Shown here: positions 1 to 11,175 of the stretch, piece after piece
How the letters are laid out: each line of letters starts with the position of its first letter
Numbering within the stretch: position 1 is the first letter of the stretch
From: Larix sibirica
Taxonomy: Eukaryota > Streptophyta > Pinopsida > Pinales > Pinaceae
NCBI GenBank assembly: GCA_004151065.3
Contig: NWUY0300017619.1
Location: 3,982-39,669, forward strand
Reading direction: 5' to 3'
DNA: 35,688 bases
Translations under genes and position numbers: made by a program
The notes under the pieces: generated by a model
What the model was told of the DNA's origin: nothing
What the model saw: only the letters and a program-made list of their open reading frames with translations
Databases searched by the model: none

Positions 1-2663
1 ACGTGACAGTTATGAGGATTACTCTTATGTAAAAATTACACCGAACCTTGACCCTAAACACTTATACATGCCTCAAATAATTCTAACCTTAATAAGTGGC
101 ACAATATGCCACCATCTTCATCGTTGAAGAATCTCACTGACTTAATAAAATAAATTGAATAGGAATTTATTTTTTTCATTTTTTAAAAGTTATATTCTAT
201 GTTGGGCACTTTAACATGTATTCCATTACGAATGTAACTTCAAAATGTTGTTTTGATTGTATGGTAATCTTTAATAAGAGTCAAAATTTTAGCTTGTCAA
301 CCTCGATCAATATGAAGTGGATTTTGGGCTTGGCAACATGGATAAAGCAATTTAGTCAAGTCTTGAGTTCTTTTGGAGGAAATCCATGTTCAAAATTGTG
401 TTTAGATGATAAGATTGAGAAAGTGTAATGTGTATCATGTTAATGTAATGCTAATATGCACCATGTTAATTCAACATGGGTTTCATAACTCCTTGCTAAA
501 AAAAAGTGTTCATAAACACCTAAAAATACCACTTTCATGAATTAATTTAGCACTTTAAAGATTAATTTCTTCTCTTTGATGAATTAATTTATCGTACAAT
601 ACTAATACTAAATAAAGGGCAAGGGTTGAGGAAGACTCCTTAAGTAAAGTACAACTTCCACAAAGTCTCCAAAGGTAACCCAAGCCTTGCTGGGACACCA
701 TGAGGAGTTACAATTATGAGAGCCATTGTATGGCCCAACTCCAACCATCCTATTTAGACTCAAGAAACCAAACATACTTTATTTTAAACTAGAATTTTAA
801 CTTATTCTTTTTTCTAAGAATAAACTAAGTCAATATAAGCAATGGACAAGCCATATAATAATCATTTCAACACCATGCAAATAGAATCCAAATGTGTATA
901 AAACGGAAACGTTGTACCAACGGTCCTTTTCAAATTAGGTAAAAACACACTGTGATTATTTCTTTTATGAACTAACCTCCTCCTCGAGGAATGCATACAA
1001 CACATCCACTTTTCACCAAGCCAATGTGCTCTCAAGTTCTAAGGCACCCCCCATGCAAGGATTATGAGTACAACCTCTCAACTCACCAAGGCTATCACTC
1101 ATCCCAAATAAAAACCAAGGAAATAATAAACCAATGATACAAAGATATTACACCACTAAGTATCTTAGCTCACTAAATATTATTCTCACACCCCTCTCAC
1201 TTGGTAGGGATTTGAAAAGCATATATAACAATTAAATATGACTACTTATATTACCAACAACAAATTCTTCCCCTTGGGATTTCATTATGCCTCCGCTCAA
1301 CACGTGGAGGAGAAACTTCATATTTTTGTATTCATTATTCATGATTTTCTCTATGGATAAACATGGCTCACAAGTTTCCTCTTTGTATTACTTCTTCCGT
1401 TATAAGTACACATGTCTAACATGCATCATCCTTATATTAATAATTCTCTATGGATGACATGTGGCATATTAATAGTTACTCAAATAATCATTTGCATATA
1501 TTTTAATGTTAAACATTGTATGTCCTCCCCATGGTCCTCTCTTATTATCCCATAGGTTAGGTTCACAGGCCTAATAACACTGGGTGCATGGCTAAATGCC
1601 CAAGCCATTGCACTAGGCTCAGCATGCACACAACAAAATCGATGTTGATCAAAAGAACGGGTAACACTCACCCTCTTGTAGAGGCCTCAACTAACCCCGA
1701 TTTTCTAAAGTTCGAGATCCCCCTAAAATTTTCAACGAGATTCATCGAGTAGACTCTACTCTCCTTTAAACTTGTTACATTTTGATTGATTAGTGATTGT
1801 AAGTTGTTGGTTGGAATCTTTAATTCAAAAATTGCATACTTTCATGTGATCATATACTTTCGCATCAACATACATCATAGATTATGCTTGATTTTGTATG
1901 CTTCACTTCTTTTTACTTTCCTTGCTTTATGTGATTTCCTATTCCAATTTAAGAGCTTTGACATGTTGAAGGTTCTTATTGCAGAATTGCCATAAGATTA
2001 AGGATGATGAATAACTATGACATCCCATCCACAATGTGAATCCATGCATACAATGGATTGATGGTGTATAAAATCAATTGCATATATACATGATCACCAA
2101 GCGGTTTGATCAAATTAAGTGAGTGGTGAAGAAGACATGCCTAAGTGAAGAACAAGTGTATCACAATGACATTGAGTTATTTTTGCAAACACAGTGGTGT
2201 ATTATAGAAAATGACCCTTTGTGACTTAGTTTAACGGATACTAAGATCAATTGAAGACACAAAAAGGTTTTTGCGTGCATATGATGTTAAGAGGCCCCAC
2301 TAGGCAAAAAGAGAAACACCAAAGGATTTTAAAGACAATTATGTTGACATCTTGTCATGTATAGAATCACAATGATAGTATAAATTCTTATGCAATTTTG
2401 TGTTGGATAATTGAATGATTTACTACTCGAGGCCTAAAATGGTAAAGCCGACCATATGAGCATATGAGTGGATACTTGTGCTTTCATAGCCTATGCATGT
2501 TTCTTTGCCTCGTTTAAGGTTAATGAAGTCATTCCACTATTGCAACACAATGTTGTATTGTCACTCATTTGCATCATTATAGTGCATTTTATCATGGTCA
2601 ATTTTTTTGGTAGCGCATCAGGATTTTACGACAAGATTTTACATCTCATTTTGTGTCGTATCT
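1..2663. other. AT-rich intergenic DNA, no gene seen
   Basis: I see no supportable gene here. Open frames are all under about 70 codons and show no recognisable domain, codon bias or conserved motif on either strand. The base composition is AT-rich with short A and T runs, as expected of plant intergenic DNA. Old unrecognised repeats may be present, but nothing with visible termini. Confidence 0.6.
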
Positions 2664-2672
2664 ACAACACTT
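2664..2672. repeat. Target-site duplication of the SINE, left copy
   Basis: The sequence ACAACACTT is repeated exactly at 2860-2868. It abuts the SINE's A-tail (T run on the plus strand), so it is best read as the left copy of the target-site duplication. Confidence 0.55.
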
Positions 2673-2859
2673 TTTTTTAATTGTGGTTCACCAATGTCAT
2701 GGGATACATCCACGGAAAGAACATATACCTACTATTCACGAAGAATCAAGGTAATCCCCAATGTCCAACATAACATGTTGTGAGCTAGATTTGAACCTGG
2801 ATGGGGAGTATCACAACCAATGCTCCCAACCACCCAAAATCTAGGCTCTATTGACATGC
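2673..2859 (-). mobile_element. tRNA-derived SINE-like insertion
   Basis: Read on the minus strand, this ~187-bp segment has a pol III A-box-like stretch (2833-2817, GTGGTTGGGAGCATTGG) and a B-box-like stretch (2797-2787, GGTTCAAATCT) about 20 bases apart edge to edge, close to tRNA-gene spacing. It ends in a short A run (plus-strand T run from 2673). The direct repeat ACAACACTT flanks it at 2664-2672 and 2860-2868, as expected of a target-site duplication. There is no coding capacity, as usual for SINEs, which are mobilised by LINE machinery in trans. The family is not identified. The acceptor stem does not pair, so it is not a working tRNA gene. Confidence 0.6.
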
Positions 2860-2868
2860 ACAACACTT

Positions 2869-4149
2869 AAAACATTCAAAAAGTTTATTCTTTTTCCTTT
2901 TGTTGTATATATATCGATGTGCATCTTAGTTGCATTATATTTGTGGCATTCCTATGTCATTGTAATTTGTCACATGTCATATGTATCGTGTTGCATCAAG
3001 GTAGTGTCTTGTGCATGAATATATAACATCATATTAGCACCATGATATTATAACCAATAATAAAAACTACATGTTCTAAAAAATTTGTTGTTTTTGCACA
3101 TAATTCCAATTCCATTCTTCCATTGAGTCCCAACTAATCATTAACAAGAGTGCAATTTGCAAACTCAATGTAAAGATTCTTAAGGTCACTATGAACGGAA
3201 CAATATAACCTATTGTGAAGAATCACCAAGTTATTGTGAAGGTAACAATATAGAACGAGAGGTTGCAAATGTATGTTTATTTATTTAGGCAAGCATACAT
3301 CCTCCATGAAACCCGTCTCTTCTCTTCAAAGTTCAAGCTAATACATTACAATGAAGAGGGAAAACCACCATTAAAGTAGCTACTAAGTACTTAGTGTTGT
3401 CATATACCACCTGGCTTAGATTTGTGCTAATGAATTCTTCCTTAGCAGGTTATTTTTGGTGGGCTTCACAAGACCTTCAAAAACCATATTGACATATATA
3501 GGAATATGGACTTATTTTTTCTTGCTTTCGTCGTTATTATCTTCATCATCACCTTTGGATTCATCCCCACCCTTCTTATTCTCATCTGCTCCTTCATTTT
3601 TGTTAATAAATTTCCCTCAATGAGAAAAACTAAACTTAAGGGATTACAAAACATATGATGTTGATTTCATAATAGGGCATCCAACCACTTGTTGGAAATT
3701 GATGAGTTTCCTCTACACAAAGTAATTGATGGTTCTGCAATGCCAAGTTGCACGAGAAAGTTGTAAGTTTATTTTTCCCAGAAAACAAGGGTTAAATTTA
3801 CTTTTGCCTATTTTAATTAATTCCCAAATGTTTTCCAAGCCAATGTCAAATGTTTTTTTCATTCCATGTTGGTCGGATTAGTGTTTTGATGTAGGTAAGA
3901 GGATTAGTCTCAAGTTGTAAAGCAATGTTTGAAGAATTTAAGGTATTAAACTACCAAAGCCCCAGAAGCCTCCTGGGAGTGCCAATGACGTGAAGAAGCT
4001 GAAAATCAATCAAATAGCTGATCATTTTGTATGCTTTAGTTGTTTAGAGAGATTATTTGATGTTGACGATGATCAATAATTGACTTGCAATCTACCCCTC
4101 GAGTTTTGCATGTCCCAATAGCATTTTTTTTACATAATTAAAATCCCTA
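2869..4149. other. Non-coding AT-rich DNA, nothing recognised
   Basis: No open frame with recognisable content is seen on either strand. The longest short frame, near 3466-3654 on minus, has no domain and low-complexity composition. No terminal repeats or RNA genes are visible. Confidence 0.55.
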
Positions 4150-4712
4150 ACTCGGGGGGCTTAATTGTAAGTTTTAAACCCATGCAAGTGAAGCAATGCA
4201 TACATATTCTTAAGCAAAATAGAAACAACAACAATGCCATACACACAAATATGCAAAGATATACCCTAGAAACCCTCAATGGGGAAAATTAGCCTAACTT
4301 ATCGATACACATCTATCTTCTTCATTGTATTAACTTGATCATTCACAATACAATATTTAGGTATTTTGTAGCATCCAAAACCCTAATCCATTAACCCATA
4401 TTAGATTACAACCCTAACCCATCAACCAAGGTTTTATGGACCAAATTCCAAGAAAAGCATAAAAAACAAAAAGAAAGAAGAAGTAATTCCACACCTTGAG
4501 AATAGAATAAAGAGAATGAATAAGAAGCCTCTTCGAGGGGGCAACTTCTTTTATAATATATCAAATGCACAAGACGAAATGATCTCTAAAACTAGGTATC
4601 CTTGGTAAATACATGAGACAGAGGTTATAGTTACAATTGAGGTCCTAGCCAACCATTAAAAACAAAACCAATATAAAATTGAAATGTAATGTCACAATAT
4701 CTAGAGTTAGCA
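4150..4712 (-). mobile_element. Possible gypsy-type LTR (solo or truncated), minus strand
   Basis: On the minus strand a purine tract (AAAGGGGAGGGG, plus 4714-4725) resembling a polypurine tract is followed by CA and then TGCTAAC, the TG start expected of an LTR at 4712. Just upstream, an open stretch reads SFEDNTCLKGRG, which resembles the extreme C-terminus of plant Ty3/gypsy polyproteins. Inside the putative LTR are a TATA-like ATTATAAAAG near 4550 and an AATACAATGAAG stretch further on. The 3' boundary (near 4150) is not defined and no second LTR was found, so this could be a solo LTR, a truncated end, or a chance match. Confidence 0.33.
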
Positions 4713-5012
4713 TGCCCCTCCCCTTTAGACAAGTGTTGTCCTCAAAGCTTGAGTAATTGTGGATTTTTCTACATTAAGAGATATTTTCTTATGTCGCCTT
4801 TTCATTTGTAGGTTATTCGATTTGATAAGGTATTCAATAAATGTTTGATTTTGCAGTTGCTTGATCTATGTTTCTAGGATTATTTTAGGTTATAGTATGA
4901 TTTTCCCTTTTTCATCAATCTCCGATAAAATAGTCTAAACTAGGATCTTGTTGTAATGCAAGAAACATGGAAAACATAATGTACATGTGAATATGTAGGC
5001 AACTCCAATTTG

Positions 5013-5032
5013 CACTACAAGGAAAACACCTT
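5013..5032 (+). repeat. CACTA-type terminal inverted repeat, left end
   Basis: The sequence CACTACAAGGAAAACACC matches the well-known CACTACAAGAAAA-type terminus of plant En/Spm (CACTA) DNA transposons. It is followed by the typical interior pattern TTATAGCAGAGGTTTTGGTGG. The three bases TTG before it would be one copy of the 3-bp target duplication. The matching right terminus (ending in CTTGTAGTG) was not found in the window, so the element is incomplete, longer than the window, or broken by misassembly. Confidence 0.7.
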
Positions 5033-5482
5033 ATAGCAGAGGTTTTGGTGGAACCTCTAATAGAAAATTCATATTTATATGTTTATAACGAAGGTGGATA
5101 GCAGATATGGGAAACCAAAGGTTTTTGTGGATGTTTTGTCTCCGGTGCGCTTCTCATATCTAACCACACCGATGCGCTTCTCATATCTAACCTCACTGAT
5201 GTGCTTCATAATTTACGAATGCATTGGATAGTCCAAAAGTCCCATCATTTAAATTTTGATTTTAAAATAAAAAACTAAAATAAAATCATCGATGCTCCTA
5301 ACACAAACATTATCACCAGTGCATTTCAAAACAAGCGCACCAACAAACTTATATATATATATTTAAACAAAATATATTTCAAGGAGGTGGATAGCGGAGG
5401 TGGGTGACCAGAGGTTTTTGTGAATGTTTTGTCGCCGGTGCGTTTAATAGATATAACTGCACCGGTGTGTTATATATATATT
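5033..5482 (+). repeat. CACTA subterminal repeat region, left part
   Basis: This region carries repeated copies of a short palindromic motif around GCACCGGTGCG (for example near 5134, 5163, 5196, 5312, 5434 and 5459). The motif is embedded in a larger imperfect direct repeat: GAAGGTGGATAGCAG near 5090 recurs as GGAGGTGGATAGCGG near 5385, each followed by AGGTTTTTGTG-ATGTTTTGTC. Subterminal arrays of short motifs are the binding sites of the element's own TnpA-type protein in En/Spm transposons. The second unit is interrupted at 5482 by the LINE and continues at 11370. Confidence 0.6.
5465..5482. repeat. Imperfect target-site duplication of the LINE-1, left copy
   Basis: GTGTGTTATATATATATT here is matched imperfectly by GTGTGTTTTATATTTT at 11370-11385. 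Host CACTA-repeat homology stops at the first and resumes at the second, which supports reading the pair as a decayed target-site duplication. Confidence 0.5.
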
Positions 5483-5620
5483 AATTGAAACAGTTATTTT
5501 TATTGAATAGAAAAATGGTTGGCCGTTGCCAATCAACCCAGATTACAACTATTCGAAGAACCACTTATCACTATTACAACATAATCGGAAAGGAGGCAAC
5601 TGCTCACGACAAGAGCATAA
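5483..5620 (-). other. LINE-1 3' untranslated region
   Basis: This is the stretch between the ORF2 stop and the end of the element. It contains a canonical AATAAA signal (minus strand, plus coordinates 5504-5499) about 20 bases before the presumed 3' end. The end runs into TA-rich sequence that belongs to the target-site duplication. Confidence 0.55.
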
Positions 5621-6282
5621 CTATAGAATAGGAATCCAGGAAGGAGTATCATCATTCTTGCTGTACATTCCTTGAGGTATAAGGCAACCCTTATTTGTTT
5701 TTTCATCAGCTTCTTTGTTGGATCCTCTTAGGATATGGAAAAACGAGGAGGAAGTGAATTCTCGGAGAACATATCGCAGCCTTAGCAAAGTCTTATTGAG
5801 CAATGGATTGCTAAATCGATCATCCTTATTAAGCGTCTTAATCAAGATTTCAGAGTCTCCAAAAACTTGTATTTCTTTATAACCATTTTCTTGGGCAATC
5901 TGACAGGCTTTTAGCATCCCCAAAATTTCAGCCTGATTATTTGTTCTCATTCCTAACCCCCAGTGAAAACTATCTTTTCTATGTCCATCCAGAGAATAGA
6001 TAATGCCTCCTGCTCCTGCATTCCTTGGATTTCCTTTCAAAGCCCCGTCAAAGAAGACTTTGGCTTTACCCTGAATTCTCCACCACCTTGAAATACTGCA
6101 TCCGAGACTCTAAGTTGCCATTTTGGATTGATGAAGGGGCGGACAGTAAGATTTTGTCTATCCCTAAACAAATATGTGCCAATCCACTTTTTTTCTTCAG
6201 GGAGCATGAAATTATTGGAAAAGGAAGGGTGATTGACTGCTGCCTCCTTCAGAAGAGCCTTAGCCTTTGCTGCAACGATCAA
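5621..6282 (-). pseudogene. LINE-1 ORF2, C-terminal RNase H domain (frameshifted)
   Basis: The C-terminal part of ORF2 is a type I RNase H, which would remove the RNA template from the cDNA hybrid during target-primed integration. The linker (6282-6066) and the catalytic part are in different frames, with a shift near 6060. Visible catalytic context: VFFDGALKGNP (first Asp), NNQAE (Glu), VFGDSE (second Asp), and SNKEADE near the end, corresponding to the usual N..AD motif. The last motif has Glu where many relatives continue with Leu-Ala/Ser. The protein ends at 5621 with a natural-looking stop. A C-terminal RNase H places the element in the RNase H-bearing plant L1 group. Confidence 0.85.
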
Positions 6283-6363
6283 AGGAGAGGACCTGAGATT
6301 ATTAAAAGTCTGGTTATTCCTCGCAAGCCAAATTTTCCAGCAAACATACTTTGGGAGAGCTTG

Positions 6364-6774
6364 TCAAATTCTGGTCCATGTGGATTTACTGCTTAATGTA
6401 TGAGGGTACCTTGCTTTCCAAGTAGAGAAGAGAGTGAAAATAGAGACCTGAGAAGGAGAAAAAACATTGAGACCGAGCAAGGAAAAATACCAGACAGCTT
6501 GAGCAAATGGACAGTCCATGAAAAGGTGTTCCAAGGTTTCAGTCGCCATGCAGCACAGTGGACAATGATGAGGGCCTATAATTCCCCTCTTCAACAAATT
6601 TTCTCCAGTTAAGACTTTCCCGTGGAGAAGAACCCAATTGAAAAAATTACTTTGGGCAAACCGTAAGAATCCCACACTTGAATCCAAAGAGAAGAGTGGA
6701 TCAGCGGGTGATGAGGCTGGATAGATGCGTAACCAATAGTTGCTGTATAAAATCCAGTCTTGCCCCATCCCCAA
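6364..6774 (-). pseudogene. LINE-1 ORF2, zf-RVT zinc-binding segment
   Basis: This frame carries the zf-RVT domain common after the reverse transcriptase in plant LINEs. Visible residues are NFFNWVLLHGKVLT, then CPLCCMATETLEHLFMDCP and AQAVW, with the usual Cys-X2-Cys and His/Cys ligands. It continues the reverse-transcriptase frame (ending at 6609) after a one-base shift near 6640. A stop (TRI-stop at 6364) separates it from the RNase H linker. Confidence 0.85.
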
Positions 6775-8918
6775 TTATCGGGTAGTTTACAATGGACAGG
6801 ATCCAAGCCCGTTAGCTCCTTATAAAATAGAGAAGTTTGATCCTGAAGGTTCGCTGGCAGATGAGGGAGAGTCCACACTTTCCAATTCCCAGAAGAATCC
6901 CAATCAGATATATCTGCCAACTTATTTAAACCGCGCTGGGAGAGCCATGTCCTGAGATCATTGAGTTCGGCGGAGTGGGCAAGAGGAGAATGGCCCAGGA
7001 TGCTATCTTCCCATATCCGAATGTTACTCCCATTTCCAAGGACTCGATATAACAGGTTTTGAAAAAAACTCATCCCTTGCCGACAAAGATTCCATATCAT
7101 TGTGCCTTTGGGAGTGTGATCTGCCTGTAAATTCCTAAGAGAGACTCCCTCCATATATTTTTTCCTTAAAACTTGACTAACAGGATGCTTGCGGTTAATG
7201 TAAAGTTTCCAGAGAATTTTTCCTCCTAGAGTGAGGTTTGCCATAGCTGGGTCTCTTACTTGTAAGCCTCCTTCCATAAGAGGGCACTTGATAATTTCCC
7301 ATTTGACTAAGTGAAACTTTTTATCATTTCCTTTGCCTCCTCTCCACGTAAATTCCCTCATTAATTTAGATATATGCGATGTGATCAGCTTGGGGGCCAA
7401 AAGAAAGGATGCATGATATATTGGAATGGAGGATAAGATAGTTTTTATCAGTATGAGTTTTCCAACACAAGTTAGCCACTGACCTCCCCAGGCTACTATT
7501 TTTGACCTAATCTTACTGAGAATACCTAGCCAGAGGGATGCCTTGTTAGCTCCCAGAGTGAGCGGAAGACCGAGATAAGTGATTTTATCCCAGTTGGCAT
7601 AGCCCATGAACCCCAAAAATTGGGCAATTCTAGGCATTGAATTATGATCCATATTCCATCCATAGACAACACTTTTCCTTTTATTTACCTTTGCTCCTGA
7701 TATGATACATAATTTTTTCACAATTTCTTTATAGACCTTTGTTATTTTAATCGAATCTCCTCCCAGCAGCAAAGAGTCATCCGCAAAAAAAGCATGGTTG
7801 ATGGAGTCCAGACCTTTCATCGGCCTGATGCCCAGGGCAGTCCCAACATTCTTTTCCACAGTCAACTTCCTACTCAGGGAATCTTCCATGAGAATATACA
7901 AAAAAAGGGATATAGGGCAACCTTGCCGTAATCCTCTTATGGCTTGGAAGTAATTAGTCAGCCTGCCATTTACTAATGGAGCTATCCACGGCTTTTCAAT
8001 ACAAGCTTTAATCAAATTAAGAAATTCAATACTAAAGCCAAATGCAAGAAGAACTTTGAACAGGAAATAAAGTTTTATCCGGTCAAAAGCATTGGCCATG
8101 TCTAGCTTGATGAGCATCCCTTGCTCCTTCCGTTGGTGACTGGAGTGCAGTGCTTCCTGAACCAAAATAACATTATCCAAAATATGTCTCCCTTTGACAA
8201 AGCCACTCTGGAAGGGAGAGATGAGTTTTTCTAGCAGAGGCTTGATCCTATTAGCCATGAGTTTGGAGAGAATTTTGTATGAGGCGTTGCACAGAGAGAT
8301 AGGCCTGAATCTATCAAAGGAGCCCAAATTCACCTCTTTGGGAATTCAGGCGAGGAAGGTGGAATTTATACTGCCTCCCACTTTGGCCTTTTGCTGAAAA
8401 GCTTTGATAATTCTCAGCAAATCTTTCTTTATGATTGTCCAACAGATTCTGTAAAAGTGAATTGAAAAACCATCTGGCCCTGGTGCTTTGTCAGGCTCCA
8501 TGTCCCAGATGACATTACTAATTTCTTCCTTGGTGTATGGTTTAATGAGACAAAGATTGTCTTCTTTTCTGATGAGAGAGGGGGTGTTTGAGAGGAAATC
8601 GGTGGTGGCCTCCTCACTTCCTAGCCCTTCTTGTTTAAAAATATTATGAAAATGAAATTCTGCCGCCACTTTAATCTCCTTGCCTTTAAGGACAATCCCT
8701 TTTGCTGAGTTTATTTCAGAGATATGATTTCGAGAGAGACGAGCTCTGAATTGTCTGTGGAAGAAGGAGGTGTGGCGATCCCCCGATTTCAGCCACAAAC
8801 TACGAGACTTTAGTCTCCAATACTCTTCTTCCCGTCGGAATGAGCGAAAGGAGGAATGCTGGGAAGCTCGTTCTTTCTTGAGATTTGAGAAGCTAATAAA
8901 TCTGCTTTCCAAATCCAT
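6609..8918 (-). pseudogene. LINE-1 ORF2, reverse transcriptase domain
   Basis: This is the central reverse transcriptase of ORF2, which copies the element RNA onto nicked target DNA. The order of landmarks is: the pre-RT linker LWLKSGDRHTSFFH; DKAPGPDGFS; FRPISLCNASYKI; motif A KLDMANAFDR (plus 8108-8079); motif B GLRQGCPISLFLYILMED; motif C FFADD (plus 7790-7776), keeping both catalytic Asp residues; then TYLGLPL and thumb-like sequence. A TGA at 8348-8346 interrupts FLA-stop-IPKE, where relatives read through. The frame is lost near 6640, where the zf-RVT segment continues. Although broken, the catalytic motifs are well kept, so decay is moderate. Confidence 0.92.
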
Positions 8919-9129
8919 TTGCAGATCTAATAAATTCTGAACTGTATCTTTTCTTTTACTGGTATGGGTATTGATAGGATTTTTAATCTAGTCCTTCAGA
9001 GCATATTTAGTTGCTTTAAGCTTCTCCTCCCAGATAAAGCTGGGAGATCCTATGATAGGATTAGCCCATGCATTCCAAACTGTCTCCATAAATCCATCCT
9101 TTTCATTCCAAAGAGGGTTGAATCTGAAA

Positions 9130-9861
9130 GGAATGGGGCCCAAATTTTCTTCCTCTTCCAGCAGAAGGAGGATGGGCTTATGATCCGAAGTGAGCTTTGG
9201 CAGAATTTTAGAGGAAATGAGTTTCTTTTCTAGTAAAAGGGTGCTCTGTACTAGAAATCTATCTAGTCAAGCTGAGATGTGAGCAGTCCCGAATCTATTA
9301 TTTGTCCATGTGTAAAATCCTTTCTTTGGCTTAAAGTCAAGAAGGTCCCACTATTGGATTAGTTCCTCTACAATGGGTTGCATTGGGTCCCTATTGCTAT
9401 TGCCTCCTCTTTTTTCCTTTGGATCAAGTACGATATTTAAATCTCCTGCTAATATGATATTCTTGAGAGGATGGGTTTCTAGAAAAGTTGATAAAGTATG
9501 CCAACATTCTTTCTTCTCAGAGTAGAGGATCGACACATAAAGATTAAAAAGAAATGGTAAGCTTACTAGAAGAGTGGCTGATTTCGGTGAAGATCCAATG
9601 CTGGGTCTCAAAATTTTTTATTAGGTGAAACTGGTCTTCCGACCAAAGGGTTGCTAGCCCTCCTGAGGTGCCCCTAACACTGATGGCCTTTCCATCATTT
9701 TTCTTCCACTTCTGATTGCTGAGGGCTAGAAGGGCAGCACCATCGATTTTTGTCTCTTGGAGCATGAGAATCTCGGGGGTTTCTATTTTCAGAAGGTCTT
9801 TAACTACTTCAGACTTCAATGGATTTCCCAAGCCTCGACAGTTCCAAGAGACTAATTGCAT
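9130..9861 (-). pseudogene. LINE-1 ORF2 N-terminus, apurinic-type endonuclease
   Basis: This is the start of ORF2, an exonuclease-endonuclease-phosphatase fold that nicks target DNA. It begins at ATG 9861 with MQLVSWNCRGLGNP, followed by ILMLQETK (metal-binding Glu), RGTSGGLATLW, GDLNIVLDPKEKRGG (catalytic Asp/Asn) and the terminal TSDHK motif (plus 9191-9177). Damage: a frameshift in a T-rich run near 9550, a TAG at 9352-9350 (LIQ-stop-WDLL) and another stop shortly after (ISA-stop-LDRF, near 9273). A further stop near 8984 lies in the linker to the reverse transcriptase. The ATG is chosen because it overlaps the ORF1 stop (TAATG) and begins exactly at the conserved endonuclease start. Confidence 0.88.
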
Positions 9862-11175
9862 TATTTACCAGGAAGAGGGGGGGTAGGACCTCCCTTAGCG
9901 GGCCTTGCTCTGGTTTTTCTGCCAATGGAAATTTTGATGGTAGATTGATTGCCTTGCATTTTTTGCCTCTCCGCTTCTTCCTCTATTGCATCTTTGAGAG
10001 ATTTTAAGTCTGCTCTTTTCGAGGGCTTCTCGAACATCTCATCTTTTGAAGAACCAGAGTTTTCTGGTGGTTTCTTTCTTATCATTTCTGCATAGGAAAG
10101 GGGGGAGAGACCACCAGCTGGGAGATCAAAAAGCGTTCGGGGTATGTCTGTCTTTTCTTTTTCCCCTTCGAGGGAATTGTTCTGATGTTCGGGCTCCATA
10201 ATTACTGAATTTGAGGTGTCTTTCGGAATGCTGAGAGTTTCAAAGGAATTTTTGGTAACTGCTGGAATTGTTGGGGTTGTGCTGCCTTCACCTTGATGAT
10301 GCCCCGAGGAGGATGAACTAGGGCCCAACGATCTCCTTTTCCCTTTTGTACTGGTGTTTTGTTTTATCTTGGTTGTTTTCTGCACTTGAGACCATTGCTC
10401 GCCTTTTGTTTTTTCCACCTCTTCTTTGTTCCTCTTTGTACAATTCCTAGCAAAATGACCGTAACCATGACATAATCTACATTTAAAGGGTAGCTGTTCA
10501 TAATCTAGTTCTTGGATGTGTGTCCAGTCAGCTATAGTTAGTTTAATGGCTTCCGGGAGACTTATTTCCAAATCAACCTCGACACAAATTCTTGCACAAG
10601 AATATTGATCCTTCCATTATGCTCGATCAATGTATGTACCCAAGGTATTGCCAATTGATTCTAAGGCCTTTAGATTCCAACAATGAAGTGGCAGGTGAGG
10701 AAGGCACACCCACACTGGAACCGCCGACGGCACATCCTGAGATGGATCAAAATCAGGTGTCCAGTTATTTAGATATAAGCCCCGAGGGCCCATAAAATAC
10801 GGACCATTCCTAAAAAATGAGATGCTTATCTTCTACACTGTCAAAGACAAATATGAAGAATCCTTTACCGACCAAATAACTTCTTATTCCTTTTGAAGTG
10901 AGAGCTCTCCAATTTCGTTGAACCCATGCCTCTACATCTTTGGGAGAGGGCCATAATCCAGTAAACTGTTCGATTAGTCCCCTCTCAGCTAAATTCAGGG
11001 CAGAACGACAAGATTTTGCTTCCAGTAATGCTACTGTGGGAATATTATCCAGTTTCCTAACAAACTGCATTGATGAGTCACATTTTTTTCTCTTACTGCT
11101 AGCAGCAACCAACTTCCTGAATGCTAGTATCTCAGGCAGAGGAATTGAAGGATCAGGATCCCCACCAGGGGCCAT
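9861..11175 (-). pseudogene. LINE-1 ORF1, DUF4283-like with CCHC zinc knuckle
   Basis: ORF1 encodes the RNA-binding, gag-like protein of plant L1 elements. The likely start is ATG 11175 (MAPGGDPDPSIP), the first ATG after an in-frame stop in the leader. Its DUF4283-like core runs through GLIEQFTGLWPS, GKGFFIFVF and, after a frameshift in a T6 run near 10812-10817, RNGPYFMGPRGLYL and WTPDFDPS. A TAA at 10619-10617 interrupts it again. Then come ELDYEQLPFKCRLC and the knuckle C-X2-C-X4-H-X4-C (CRLCHGYGHFARNC, plus 10481-10440). The C-terminal half is Ser/Lys/Glu-rich and ends PPLPGK. It cannot give full-length protein. Confidence 0.85.

Noticed and set aside
2787-2833. Possible tRNA gene on the minus strand
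   Set aside because: A- and B-box-like sequences are present, but no paired acceptor or anticodon stem is seen. The A-tail and target duplication fit a SINE better.
216-3654. Small open frames of 60-70 codons (216, 1480, 1786, 2468, 3466)
   Set aside because: Their lengths are expected by chance in AT-rich DNA; none has a recognisable motif.
4370-4420. Telomere-like AACCCTAA motifs (also near 13013 and 16847)
   Set aside because: These are only isolated, imperfect copies, as in teloboxes of plant promoters and repeats; there is no telomeric array.
6025-6955. Several plus-strand open frames (6025-6396, 6400-6612, 6740-6955)
   Set aside because: They lie antisense to LINE ORF2 with clear RNase H and zf-RVT motifs on the minus strand.
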